DNA from: Spirosoma fluviale
GTDB lineage: Bacteria > Bacteroidota > Bacteroidia > Cytophagales > Spirosomataceae
Length of the DNA: 64,000 bases
Direction of reading: 5' to 3'
Assembly: GCF_900230225.1 (NCBI RefSeq)
Contig: NZ_OCNH01000003.1
Span: 992,001-1,056,000, forward strand
This document shows positions 33,539-42,566 of the stretch, piece by piece. The number at the start of each line of letters is the position of its first letter. Within the stretch, counting starts at the first letter, position 1. A program made the position numbers and the translations under genes. The notes beneath the pieces are model-generated. The model was not told the DNA's origin, did no database searches, and worked only from the letters and a program-made list of their open reading frames with translations.

Positions 33539-35746
33539 TTAAACAGTTTGCTGAGTAGGAAGGTGTGTTGCCAGAGTATTGGGTTGCGGAACACCCGTTG
33601 CAACCACTACGGGGCCTTCTGCGGATGGACTGACTCTGATCAGGCTGGGGTGAACATGATTCAGAATCGACAGGATGGGGGACTTCGTCGCTTTGCGGTA
33701 CAACTGATACAGATTCTGGTCGGTACTATTCCAGGTGATCCGGGCGCTGACGGCCATCAGCAGCAGATTACTCTGCGCTACCAGATGAGTTGCAATCGGG
33801 GTAATGCTCAGGTCGGGGAGTTCCAGCAGAATAATGTCGTACTGTTGTGAGTCGAACGGAGCGAGGTCACCAACTACCTGATCGACGGTTTTAGCGTAGG
33901 CAAAATTGCTGCGTACTTCGTACGAGATGGCGGTAACGTCGGGCGGCAAGTTGGTCATCTCGCTGAAGGCGTAGGGGGAGAGGAGGGCCACTCGTTTTCC
34001 GGCTACTGAATATTGCTCGGCCAACTGGCTGGCCAGCCAGGTTTTACCCTGTTTAGGCCGGGGGCTCCAGATGGAAATAAGTACGTACGAACGGTAATCT
34101 GACGTTGGGTACATGTCTACCTCAACTCTACTGCGCAGATTGTCAAGCATGTACTGTAACATGACGCGCGTTTTCTTGCTTCGGGTCTGTGCAGGAACCC
34201 TCGGGAATGAGGCCGCAACGGGCAGCTTTGTTACCTCTTCAAATCGGCCGGCGTCATAGATACGTCCATCCACGAGGTAACGAACCAGCAGCAACAGCAA
34301 CGCCAGCACCAGACCAACGCCAAAGGCGGCACCAAGAATCATCCAGCGCTTGGAGGGCAGCGGGTGCAGTGGAAACTGAGGAGCATCGAGCAACTTGAGT
34401 GGGCCGGTCATTTCGGCGTTTTTCTGCCGGGTTTTGGCCTGGTTCAGAGCCGCCATGCTGCTCATGTAATCTTTTTCGGCAACGCTTACATCACGCTTGA
34501 TCTGGGTAAGGGTCGATCCCAGAGGAGTGAACTTAGCCGCCATATCTTTGAAGTCGATCAGGCGTTTTTCGTAGGTGGTCAGCCGTGCTTTGGATTCTTC
34601 ATATTGAATGAGCCGGTTAAGCCATTCATCCAGCAGGTGCATTTGGGGGAGCGACTCGGTGGAGTTTCCAGCCTTGTAATATTTTTGAGCCGTTACTCTC
34701 AGATCGTCGGTGAGCCGATTAACTTTTCCTGAAAGCTGCTCAATCGTTTCTTTGGGTCGGCCAGCCATTCGGGCCTGCGATAACTGGCTGGTTGCCGTGG
34801 TGAGTTCCTGGCGTTTGGTAAGCAGTTCATCGTTTACCGTGAGCGCGCTCATCCGGTCGTCAAGGCGTTTGCCCAGCGCATCCATAGAGGCTTTGGCCGC
34901 CTTTAACTTCATTAACTCTTCGTTGTACTGGCTTTGCAGAATGTCTTTGTTAAGGGCAATACTGCGGCTCTCTTCGTCGTAATTGATAATCTGGTTGTTT
35001 GCTTCAAATGCTTTCAGCCGTTGCTCGGCCTGTTGCAGCCGTTGAATGGCTTCCTGATTTCGGTTGTTGTAATAGCTAACAACCGGGCTTGTTTCGGATG
35101 TTTTAAAGCCCGCATACCGGTAACTGAAAACGTTGATTAGTTCCGTCAGCGTCGCATACGTTAACCCGGCATCGTCGGCCTGAAAAGACAGTTCGAGCAT
35201 ATCACTGTCTTTCTTCCGGATGGCTCTCAGTTGTTTGGCAATCTTGGCCGTTGCGTAGTCCGATGCGGGATTATTCAGCAGCTTTTTAATCGGGTTGTCG
35301 CTGGTTGTGTGGGCCATACTATCGAGACGTTGATAAACGATATGCTCGTTTCGGCTGGCAACCAGGCTGGCACGCAACGCTTCGGGAACGGCTTTGCGCA
35401 GCTCATTAAAGTTCCGGCGATCCATAATCATTGTATCGGGCGCTTCCAGCATCAGGTGGCGACTCAGGAGTCGGATAGACACTTGGGCCATTGTTTCACG
35501 CGATGAAATGGTTGAGAGCAGATTCTCGAAAGCGTTATCGACCGCTTCGTGGTCGACGCGGGCGTTCGATTCGTTCGACAGGATCGAATAACCGGAAGTA
35601 AGACCTGTATATAAGGTGGCGGTTGACTCGTAGACGCGGGGCTGGTTCTGGGTGAAATAGTATGCCGTACAAGCGGCAACAACTGGCATTAACAGTAGCC
35701 AGATAACATTTTGTCGAAGAAGGCGACTAACGATTTGAGAGTTCAT
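33539..35746 (-). CDS. GumC/Wzc-like chain-length protein with degenerate P-loop domain
   Basis: The 735-residue protein has an N-terminal membrane helix (VIWLLLMPVVAACTAYYF), a long Wzz-type periplasmic region with coiled coil (about 200-440), a second helix (MILGAAFGVGLVLALLLLLV) and a C-terminal ATPase-like domain. The Walker A region reads PRPKQGKTW and lacks the first Gly of GxxxxGK. The A' motif has no Asp (VALLSPYAF) and Walker B is weak (DIILLELPD). There is no tyrosine cluster at the end. It should still set chain length and couple export, but tyrosine autophosphorylation is unlikely. The flippase gene follows directly. Confidence 0.85.
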   Translation of the reverse strand: MNSQIVSRLLRQNVIWLLLMPVVAACTAYYFTQNQPRVYESTATLYTGLTSGYSILSNESNARVDHEAVDNAFENLLSTISSRETMAQVSIRLLSRHLMLEAPDTMIMDRRNFNELRKAVPEALRASLVASRNEHIVYQRLDSMAHTTSDNPIKKLLNNPASDYATAKIAKQLRAIRKKDSDMLELSFQADDAGLTYATLTELINVFSYRYAGFKTSETSPVVSYYNNRNQEAIQRLQQAEQRLKAFEANNQIINYDEESRSIALNKDILQSQYNEELMKLKAAKASMDALGKRLDDRMSALTVNDELLTKRQELTTATSQLSQARMAGRPKETIEQLSGKVNRLTDDLRVTAQKYYKAGNSTESLPQMHLLDEWLNRLIQYEESKARLTTYEKRLIDFKDMAAKFTPLGSTLTQIKRDVSVAEKDYMSSMAALNQAKTRQKNAEMTGPLKLLDAPQFPLHPLPSKRWMILGAAFGVGLVLALLLLLVRYLVDGRIYDAGRFEEVTKLPVAASFPRVPAQTRSKKTRVMLQYMLDNLRSRVEVDMYPTSDYRSYVLISIWSPRPKQGKTWLASQLAEQYSVAGKRVALLSPYAFSEMTNLPPDVTAISYEVRSNFAYAKTVDQVVGDLAPFDSQQYDIILLELPDLSITPIATHLVAQSNLLLMAVSARITWNSTDQNLYQLYRKATKSPILSILNHVHPSLIRVSPSAEGPVVVATGVPQPNTLATHLPTQQTV

Positions 35747-35811
35747 AAATGGACTGACTGGTTTTGAGCGATTATAGAAGTGATTAATAGCCAGGGTGTT
35801 GTGAATGAAGC

Positions 35812-36591
35812 CTATTTGATCATCAACGTCCGGAGCGGGGTGCCAACAAGTGCTTCAAGATCATAGTAGTTGATCATGAAGTCGCCCCGTGCCCGTTCTG
35901 CATAGGCTTTGGCCTGCGTATAAATATTACTGATCTGAGACAGTTGACTGGGTTGTGCTTTGCCTTGCTGTAACTCAACCTCTGTGACCCGATAGGTAGT
36001 TAACCCTACCTGCTCATCGCGAACACGGGCATTCATGACGCGCTGGGCAACCAAAAGATCCTGGTAGATACGGATAAGCTCCCGTTTGAGAGCAAGGGCT
36101 ATTACGGCTTTTTGTTGCTGGGTAACCTGATACTCAGCTTTAGCTTGCTGAATAAGGTTGTGCCGGCCAAATAGTGTGGATAAGGGCACCTGTACGTTAA
36201 ATCCCCACCGGGTGCCATTACTTAACTGAAGCCCATCCGTTGGGTTAGTACCCGTTGCAACGAGTGTTTGATTGCCCTGTGCGTAGTTCGCATAAGGATA
36301 AATATAATCCAGAGCAGTTACTTTAGAGTAGCGGTAAGCCTCCAGTTTGCTGTTGGCCATAGCCCCCTGCACCTTCATCATGGGCGAGTATTGCAGGGCA
36401 ATCTGATAAATCTCCTCAAAAGGGATCAACTGCTCGGTGATGTCTCTGTTTAAGTCAAAGTAGGCTGTGTCATTAACGACGATCTCACTCTTTACTTTGG
36501 CCGACTGAGCCAGGACGGGGAGACTGTTGCCTAAACTGAAAAATGTAAGCCACGTACATATTGTATAGGCCAGGGGCATGGAAATTTTCAT
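35812..36591 (-). CDS. Short TolC-family outer-membrane protein
   Basis: With the start at 36591 (MKISMPLAY) the protein has 259 residues and a clear signal peptide ending in LPVLAQS. An earlier ATG at 36639 directly follows the previous stop and cannot be excluded. The mature part contains the OEP-type text EIYQIALQYSPMMKVQGAMA, TRWGFNVQVPLSTLFGRHN and TYRVTEVELQQGKAQPSQLS. Normal TolC proteins have two such repeats and 400 or more residues. This one has a single helical repeat. It may form a channel as a larger oligomer, or be a reduced exporter part for the polymer. No Wza gene is present in the cluster. Confidence 0.72.
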   Translation of the reverse strand: MKISMPLAYTICTWLTFFSLGNSLPVLAQSAKVKSEIVVNDTAYFDLNRDITEQLIPFEEIYQIALQYSPMMKVQGAMANSKLEAYRYSKVTALDYIYPYANYAQGNQTLVATGTNPTDGLQLSNGTRWGFNVQVPLSTLFGRHNLIQQAKAEYQVTQQQKAVIALALKRELIRIYQDLLVAQRVMNARVRDEQVGLTTYRVTEVELQQGKAQPSQLSQISNIYTQAKAYAERARGDFMINYYDLEALVGTPLRTLMIK

Positions 36592-36639
36592 CGGATTGTG
36601 TTTTCGGCTTCTGGTTTGACTACTTAGGAGATGCTTCAT

Positions 36640-37194
36640 TTAATAAGTCAATGCTTTCTTCGTACACTGACCACCCACTACACTCACGACACCACTCCAT
36701 TTTATTTCGCTGCTCCCTTCTTCGCGGGCAACGAACGGGTGGTCGCCTTCGGGTAAGTTGCTGGCCAATGCGCAACCTGTTGTGCCGCAGTAAGTAACGC
36801 CGTTGGGAAAGAAGTTGAAGATCGTTCCGACCCGTACATCTCTAATAAAGACGTTTACACTATTGGAGCCTTTGGGCATCCAGAACATAATGGAACCGCG
36901 AACGCCCGTTACGGACACAGGCTTGGTAACGGTGGTTGTTCCCCAGGGCCCCGTTGCTTCCAGTTTCACCTGATAGATGCCGTTTGTGGTATAGGCATGG
37001 TTTGCGTTCTTCTCTTTGCTGATTACCCCTTTGTCCCCAAAATCCCACATAAAACTCGTTGCGTTCATTGAGGTGGCCCTAAACTGAACAAAGCCTTTGC
37101 CATCATCGACGCTGGTGAAATCTACTTCTGGTGGGGGTAATTTGGGCTGACAACCTGTGAGGGCGATCAATAGAATAAATAGAATTTTTTTCAT
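36640..37194 (-). CDS. Lipoprotein with PKD domain in the EPS cluster
   Basis: The 184-residue protein has a lipoprotein signal (MKKILFILLIALTGC) with Cys15 as the lipid site. The PKD domain is clear: VDFTS at its start, SFMWDFGDKGVISKEKNANH and AYTTNGIYQVKLEAT. A second beta-type domain follows, with two cysteines (VTYCGTTGC) and a third near the end, which could form a disulfide. PKD domains bind carbohydrate or protein at surfaces. Its place between the acetyltransferase and the TolC-like gene suggests an outer-membrane accessory of the exporter. No family match is known to me beyond the domain. Confidence 0.75.
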   Translation of the reverse strand: MKKILFILLIALTGCQPKLPPPEVDFTSVDDGKGFVQFRATSMNATSFMWDFGDKGVISKEKNANHAYTTNGIYQVKLEATGPWGTTTVTKPVSVTGVRGSIMFWMPKGSNSVNVFIRDVRVGTIFNFFPNGVTYCGTTGCALASNLPEGDHPFVAREEGSSEIKWSGVVSVVGGQCTKKALTY

Positions 37195-37229
37195 GCGATT
37201 TAGGGCCCACAGGGCGCTTTGGTGTTAGA

Positions 37230-37868
37230 TTATGTGGGCATTCTTCGGGTGCCGTCTACTTTCAGCCATTCTTTTTGACTAAAATCATACTGCTTTATTA
37301 CCCGTGCCGGATTACCCGCTACAATGCTATATGGGGGCACATCTTTGGTCACTACACTGCCTCCGGCCACCACGGAGTGCTTCCCAATTTTAACCCCTGC
37401 CGTGATCACCGAGTTGGCACCAATCCAGCATTCATCTTCCACAATAATGAGTTGGGTCGTAACGGGTTGTAAACGGATGGGTGTTGTAATGTCTTCGTAT
37501 CCATGATTCAGACCCGACATCACAACATGTTGAGCCAGAATAACATGGGCGCCAATGTTTACCGGGCCAATAACGACGGACCCAATGCCTATCCGGCAGA
37601 AATTACCAATTCGTATATCACCTACGCCATTGTTGAGTACGCTGTAATCTTCAACCGTCGACTCGACACCTAACTCAAAGACCCGGAAAGGCAGTACATC
37701 GAGCCGCGCTGTACTGCGTATTATGGAGGTTCGGTGCCGGTCATGCACAAGTGGATTAACGAACCAGCTCACCCACCGACGGGGCCGTGCCTGCCCTCTC
37801 GGAATAAGCAGGTAGTGGACAAAACGTTTGAGTGTGGTGTTCTGCTTTATGATGTGGAGTGGTTTCAT
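37230..37868 (-). CDS. Hexapeptide-repeat acetyltransferase (WcaF/left-handed beta-helix type)
   Basis: The 212-residue protein has the left-handed beta-helix repeats (for example IRIGNFCRIGIGSVVIGPVN, IGAHVILAQHVVMSG, IIVEDECWIGANSVITAGVK, IGKHSVVAGGSVVTKDVPP) and ends with YSIVAGNPARVIKQYD, the standard end of the acetyltransferase family. The catalytic His is probably in SGLNHGYED. It acetylates a sugar on the nucleotide- or lipid-linked precursor, separately from the MBOAT system. It lies between the GT1 and the PKD lipoprotein. Confidence 0.88.
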   Translation of the reverse strand: MKPLHIIKQNTTLKRFVHYLLIPRGQARPRRWVSWFVNPLVHDRHRTSIIRSTARLDVLPFRVFELGVESTVEDYSVLNNGVGDIRIGNFCRIGIGSVVIGPVNIGAHVILAQHVVMSGLNHGYEDITTPIRLQPVTTQLIIVEDECWIGANSVITAGVKIGKHSVVAGGSVVTKDVPPYSIVAGNPARVIKQYDFSQKEWLKVDGTRRMPT

Positions 37869-37905
37869 AGTTTACTAACTTATTGTTGCCTTCGGCAATG
37901 AAGGA

Positions 37906-39129
37906 CTAATCCTGCTCGACGGGTGTAACATGTTCGGATAATTTAGCATCAAAGACCTGTTGCATGATGTCTTCAAACTCCTCGGCCCGGTGTACCCACG
38001 AGTTGGAGGCCGCCGTTTCGATAAACTCCTCAACCCGCTCGTCGCTTACTCCTGCCAGTGCTTCCTTAAGGGCGTCGACAAACGCAGCCGGTTCATTGGC
38101 AAAGTCAACCACCTGATCGAAGTCGTCCAGGATAGAGAACCGGGTAGAAACGACGGGGATGCCAGCGGCCAGATACTCGTTGATCTTCAGGGGGTAGATC
38201 GTATACGTGTGCTCATTGCAGGTGAATGGAATGATGCCCACATGCAAACGGGCCAGCAGAGGCACCAGCTCGGCAGGTGGTACGGGTTTGATAAACTCTA
38301 CGTTAGGGTACCCCCCCAGCCGCTGGGTAACGACCTCGTCGGTGATGCGGCCAATGAACTGGAAGGTTACCTGAGGCAGGGCACGCAGGCAGTACTCCAC
38401 CAGATCGAGGTCGATGCGGTTGTCGGACGTGCCGAGGTAGCCCACCGTAAGGCGGCTGCGGTCGGTGTTCAGGGCCAGTTGGCGTGCCTGGCTGAAGAGG
38501 TCATAGTTGGCTCCGTTCTTGACACAGAAGGCCCTGGGCTGAAGCCTGCTTTTAGCCGAGCGAAGGGTTACTGAGGTGGTCACTACGGCATCGACCTTAG
38601 GCAGGTATTCCTGCTCGCAGCGGCCGCCGTGCCGGGCAATCCACGACTCGATCGTTATCTCGTCAAAGCAGTAATAGATGGTCGCCTTCTCGTTGAGCTG
38701 TCCCAGCATAGGCAGTCCCCAAACGGGGTTGAAGGCGTTAACCACCAGCGGAGGCTGGGTGTCAATCTGGGGAATCACCTTGCGCAGGCTGTTAAGCATC
38801 CGCTTAACGTTCCATTTCATGACGCGGTCGTGCCATCGGTTAGGCATCCAGTTGACGGGCAGGCTGACGGGGGGCGTCCACAGGTAAAGCTGAGCACCGT
38901 TGGCCAGGGTCTTGCGGGTGAGGGGGTTGCGGAGTCGGATAGATTCCCGGAGAGGAACTTCCACGCGTCCCAGCAGGCCCATGATCCAGTCTTTAAGTGT
39001 GTACTGATAGTCAACAAACAGGACCTGATGCCGGGGAGCCAACTCAGTCATGAGTTGAACAATCGTCTTCTGAAAGACCCCTTCCCAGGATGTTTGACTT
39101 ATGCAGATGATGAAGTTCCTGTCTTGCAT
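37906..39129 (-). CDS. Family 1/4-like (GT-B) glycosyltransferase
   Basis: The 407-residue soluble protein has a GT-B fold. The N-terminal half holds FIICISQTSWEGVFQKTIVQ. The C-terminal half holds TVGYLGTSDNRIDLDLVEYC, FQFIGRI, VEFIKPVPPAELVPLLARLH and GIIPFTCNEHTYTIYPLKIN followed by EYLAAGIPVVST, where the glutamate of the E-x7-E-type nucleotide site lies. It is similar to the WcaI/TuaH-like group. It adds a sugar to the lipid-linked unit at the cytoplasmic face. The donor is unknown. Confidence 0.87.
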   Translation of the reverse strand: MQDRNFIICISQTSWEGVFQKTIVQLMTELAPRHQVLFVDYQYTLKDWIMGLLGRVEVPLRESIRLRNPLTRKTLANGAQLYLWTPPVSLPVNWMPNRWHDRVMKWNVKRMLNSLRKVIPQIDTQPPLVVNAFNPVWGLPMLGQLNEKATIYYCFDEITIESWIARHGGRCEQEYLPKVDAVVTTSVTLRSAKSRLQPRAFCVKNGANYDLFSQARQLALNTDRSRLTVGYLGTSDNRIDLDLVEYCLRALPQVTFQFIGRITDEVVTQRLGGYPNVEFIKPVPPAELVPLLARLHVGIIPFTCNEHTYTIYPLKINEYLAAGIPVVSTRFSILDDFDQVVDFANEPAAFVDALKEALAGVSDERVEEFIETAASNSWVHRAEEFEDIMQQVFDAKLSEHVTPVEQD

Positions 39130-39171
39130 GAGTAAAAAAATAAGTGAACGTGATTGTACCTAACTCGTTGT

Positions 39172-40362
39172 TTACCCTTCGTTAATGGCTGTACTGGTGG
39201 TGGTATGGGGCGTATTGATAAACTTTTTACCTGCTTCACCCAGCCGGGTTATGGATCGTAAAAAGCGGAAGAATAAACCGGGAACCTGCTTTATTTCCTG
39301 CCAGGTAATCAGGGACTTAAGGTCTTTGGGGGTGGCAACGTAAAAGGAAAGTAAGAGAACTATGAGCTGGCCTCCCGCCAGCATCAACAAGTTGGGCGCT
39401 CTCAATAGAAGTGCCGCAGCCGTGCCAATGGTAAGAAAGCCCAGCAGAATGACGCGGGGTAAAAACATGGTCTGGAAAACCTTGTCGAAATAATCCAGAT
39501 TGCCTTTCAGTAATTGAATGATGCCTGAGGGTAAGTTACGGCGCAGGTACTTAAGCTGAGCGGCAATCCACCGGGCCCGTTGCCGCTCAAACACGGCTCC
39601 GCTTTGTACTTTCTCATCATAGCATAGAGCATCATCTATGTAATCGATCCGGTAGTGATCGTGGATGAGTCGCATTTCCAGTTCTTTATCGAAACCGCCG
39701 GTCGTGTCGATTTGCCCCATGTATTGTTTGAACAGGGTATAATCGAATGCCATACCAGAGCCCATCAAACTACCCGAAAGGCCAAGCGCCCGGTGACCAC
39801 GGCGGAGTATGTAGGTATTGATTTCTTCACTCACTGCGTCCAGAATAGCGACGCTGGTATTGGTATTTTTGGCCACCCGGTGGCCTTGTACCGCTTTCCA
39901 GCCACCGTTGAAAGCGGCATTGATGTGGGTTAGGAAATCGGTCGCCATTACGTTGTCGGCGTCCAGAATGACAGCCACATCGTAGTTAGCGTTGAGCTTT
40001 TTCAGGGTGGCATTCAACGCCTTGGATTTCGTAGAAACGTCAAAGCTTACTTCAACGACAGTTATGGGCAGTTTGGCCAGCTTGTCGAGTGTATCTCTCC
40101 GTAGTGAATCGGCAATGACAATGACATCGTACGCATTGCCCGGATAATCCTGTTTGAGCGCCTGTTCTGCGGTGTCGACAATTACGGCGTCTTCTTTATA
40201 GGCTGGAATCAACACGGCCATCCGCTTGGCAACGGGATTTGAACTGACGGGAGGGGCCTGAAGTCGCCCGAACCGTCCAGCCATTGTGAAAACGAATAAA
40301 TAAATCGTTTCGACAGCTGTGAAGAAGAAAAGTGTGGTCAGTAGGTTAGTAAGTAAATTCAT
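39172..40362 (-). CDS. Family 2 glycosyltransferase, membrane-bound (paralogue of 29373-30566)
   Basis: With start ATG 40362, which overlaps the preceding stop by four bases (ATGA), the protein has 396 residues. It has an N-terminal helix (TTLFFFTAVETIYLFVFTMA), the catalytic motifs MAVLIPAYKEDAVI, ILDADNVMA and GGFDKELEMRL, and FERQRARWIAAQ, followed by C-terminal helices. It is very like the GT2 at 29373-30566, so two related transferases may add similar residues at different steps. A longer reading from 40392 is less likely because of the coupled overlap. Confidence 0.88.
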   Translation of the reverse strand: MNLLTNLLTTLFFFTAVETIYLFVFTMAGRFGRLQAPPVSSNPVAKRMAVLIPAYKEDAVIVDTAEQALKQDYPGNAYDVIVIADSLRRDTLDKLAKLPITVVEVSFDVSTKSKALNATLKKLNANYDVAVILDADNVMATDFLTHINAAFNGGWKAVQGHRVAKNTNTSVAILDAVSEEINTYILRRGHRALGLSGSLMGSGMAFDYTLFKQYMGQIDTTGGFDKELEMRLIHDHYRIDYIDDALCYDEKVQSGAVFERQRARWIAAQLKYLRRNLPSGIIQLLKGNLDYFDKVFQTMFLPRVILLGFLTIGTAAALLLRAPNLLMLAGGQLIVLLLSFYVATPKDLKSLITWQEIKQVPGLFFRFLRSITRLGEAGKKFINTPHTTTSTAINEG

Positions 40363-41267
40363 AATAAAGAGGATTTCCGGGTTATGTTCCATAGTAGACC
40401 GCTCCAGAAAGCATTCAGGTAATCGAAGCGACGGGTTAACAAAAAAGACAGGGAGTTTTTAGGGATCGAAACCAGCGTGAAGAAGCTGAGAAACATCAGT
40501 TTTTGGGCGAGCGGGAAGTTCCGGCGCATGAAATACAGCCGGTTGCGAGTCAGGTAATACAGTTTTAAAGGACTGTACTTACCCGTTGAGACCGACTCTT
40601 TATGCCAGACTACGGATTCGGCCACATACCAGGTTGTGAATCCGTCGCGCTGGGCACGGGCGCACCAGTCGAATTCTTCGTAGTAAAGGAAGAATTCGAC
40701 ATTCATGAGCCCGCTGGTTTGCACCACCTCGCGCGAGATAAGCATGGCGGCTCCGTGGATGAAAGGCGTCGGCTGGGTTTTGTCGAACTGCCCCTGATCA
40801 ACTTGTCGGTTGCCCACAAAAAAGCTTCGGCCGGTATAGGGATTCATTTTGCCCGAACCCGCATACTGGATCAGGTTGTCTTCGTGAAAGAATTTTATTT
40901 TGGGGCTGGCCATGCCCGCATTAGGCTGCGTTTCGAGGCAGTTGACCAGGGGTTGTAAAAAATCGGGTGCCACTTCAGTATCATTATTCAGAAAAAGCAG
41001 ATACTTCCCGTTGCAATGGTCTATCGCCAGATTGTTGCCACCGGCGAATCCCAGATTTTTTTTACTTTTTATGAAGTGAACACCTGGGAATTCACTGGCC
41101 AGCGAGTCGACACCCCGATTGGGACTGCCATTGTCAACCACAAACACTTCCGTATTTGGATAGTCGATCCGCTCAAGTGATTTGAGCAACTGGCCAGTCA
41201 CCTCGGGCTGATCGTAGTTAACCGTAATGATGGATACTAAAGGTTGCATAGCGTCAAACAGATTCAT
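40359..41267 (-). CDS. Family 2 glycosyltransferase (rhamnosyltransferase-like)
   Basis: This protein of about 302 residues starts at ATG 41267; an upstream TTG adds five codons and is less likely. The GT-A motifs are VSIITVNYDQPEVTGQLLKS, VVDNGSPN, KKNLGFAGGNNLAI and FLNNDTEV, followed by AAMLISREVVQTSG and FFLYYEEFDWCARAQRDGF. This is the WcaA/rhamnosyltransferase-like GT2 group, with a hydrophobic segment near the C-terminus (KLMFLSFFTLVSIP) for membrane association. It couples to the next GT2 through the overlapping ATGA. It probably adds the second or third sugar after the initiating transferase. Confidence 0.88.
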   Translation of the reverse strand: MNLFDAMQPLVSIITVNYDQPEVTGQLLKSLERIDYPNTEVFVVDNGSPNRGVDSLASEFPGVHFIKSKKNLGFAGGNNLAIDHCNGKYLLFLNNDTEVAPDFLQPLVNCLETQPNAGMASPKIKFFHEDNLIQYAGSGKMNPYTGRSFFVGNRQVDQGQFDKTQPTPFIHGAAMLISREVVQTSGLMNVEFFLYYEEFDWCARAQRDGFTTWYVAESVVWHKESVSTGKYSPLKLYYLTRNRLYFMRRNFPLAQKLMFLSFFTLVSIPKNSLSFLLTRRFDYLNAFWSGLLWNITRKSSLL

Positions 41268-41332
41268 ACGCTGACTTTTCAACGAAATGAGTGAGTAGGT
41301 GTAGATAAGCCGCGAAGGCCGCCGAAGCCTGG

Positions 41333-42520
41333 TTATACATTTTCCTGCTGAAATACGGCCGTTACTGTCCGGAGCATGATGGTCATATCCGTCCGGAATG
41401 AGAACTTCTCGGCGTACTGAATATCAAGCTGAATCCGTTCATGGTCTGACATAACTCCCTTCGATTTTCCCCGCTTGGTAACCTGCCAAAGACCTGTTAG
41501 CCCGGCGGGTGCCGCAAAGCGCTGTACGTGGCCGGATGTGGTAAGCCGTTCGGCCTCATAAATTGGTAATGGACGGTTACCTACCAGCGACATGTCTCCC
41601 CGAATAATATTGAACAGCTGAGGGAGTTCATCAATGCTCGTGTTGCGCAGAAAAGCGCCGATTGGCGTAACCCGAGGGTCATTCCGAAACTTACTGAACA
41701 TGGCCTTCGCCTTTTTGGCGTTGACGTACTCCCGCTCGCAGATGAGCTGCTCTTTCAGGAAAAGGGGCTGTTGGCAGGGGATTCCGGCCCGCGTACAGTT
41801 TTCACATCGGGAATTATCGGTTGGTGCCGTTTCGGCCGTGTTATAGATATTGTGCGCAGACATGTCGGCGATTAGCTTGTCTGCATTGGGGCGCATACTG
41901 CGAAACTTATACATATCAAAGACCTTATAATCTTTGCCCACTCGTTTGGAGCTGTAGAAGACAGGGCCGGGGTGGTCAATAAATACCAGTATTGCGGCTA
42001 CGAGTAATACGGGCGAAAGGGCAATTAAAACAGCCAGTGAAACGGATATGTCGAGCACTCGTTTCCAGATGGGTATTGTCAATTCGGGTAGGTCGACAGT
42101 TTCCCAGCGCGCGGCAGAATGCAGATACGCTGCTTTTTGAATCAGGTAGTCAACCCGCAGGTTGAGCTTGTCGATGTCTGATACAATGGAGAATACATCC
42201 AGAGCTACCAGCCGACGAGCCTTTTCCTGTAGTTGCGTGGTTATTGTTTTCGTGATCAGAATAACTGGTGGTGTGGGCACAATCTTCTCTGAGCGTAGCT
42301 TTTCTAATACTGAAAGTCCGCCCACGTCAACATTGGCGATTATCAAATCTGCTCTGTTGCCGACTTGAATCCAGCTCCAGGCCATTTCTGCACTGGTAAA
42401 GCAGATGATGGTTGCCTGCGGGCTGAATGTTTCAATAAAAGAAGCCGGAATGGCCGTGTCTGAATCCAGGTAAACGATCAGGAACTTACTCTTCGTTAGC
42501 GAAATTCCGTACGTTTTCAT
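41333..42520 (-). CDS. Initiating sugar transferase with N-terminal pseudo-receiver domain and Cys insertion
   Basis: The protein has 395 residues. Residues 10-125 form a receiver-like fold (KFLIVYLDSD, ADLIIANVDVGG, PPVILITKT) with Asn63 where the phospho-acceptor Asp would be. A membrane helix (VSLAVLIALSPVLLVAAILV) precedes the bacterial sugar transferase domain: DMYKFRSMRPNAD, RNTSIDELPQLFNIIRGDMS and VGNRPLP, then GLTGLWQVTKRG. An insertion at about 225-265 has Cys239, Cys242, Cys249 and Cys261 and may hold zinc or a cluster. It transfers the first sugar phosphate to undecaprenyl phosphate. The receiver-like domain suggests control by a protein partner, possibly the receiver protein next door. 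Confidence 0.88.
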   Translation of the reverse strand: MKTYGISLTKSKFLIVYLDSDTAIPASFIETFSPQATIICFTSAEMAWSWIQVGNRADLIIANVDVGGLSVLEKLRSEKIVPTPPVILITKTITTQLQEKARRLVALDVFSIVSDIDKLNLRVDYLIQKAAYLHSAARWETVDLPELTIPIWKRVLDISVSLAVLIALSPVLLVAAILVFIDHPGPVFYSSKRVGKDYKVFDMYKFRSMRPNADKLIADMSAHNIYNTAETAPTDNSRCENCTRAGIPCQQPLFLKEQLICEREYVNAKKAKAMFSKFRNDPRVTPIGAFLRNTSIDELPQLFNIIRGDMSLVGNRPLPIYEAERLTTSGHVQRFAAPAGLTGLWQVTKRGKSKGVMSDHERIQLDIQYAEKFSFRTDMTIMLRTVTAVFQQENV

Positions 42521-42566
42521 TGCAATGGGGTGAAGTGAGTAAAGTAGGCGCGGTAGTCAGAGTAGG

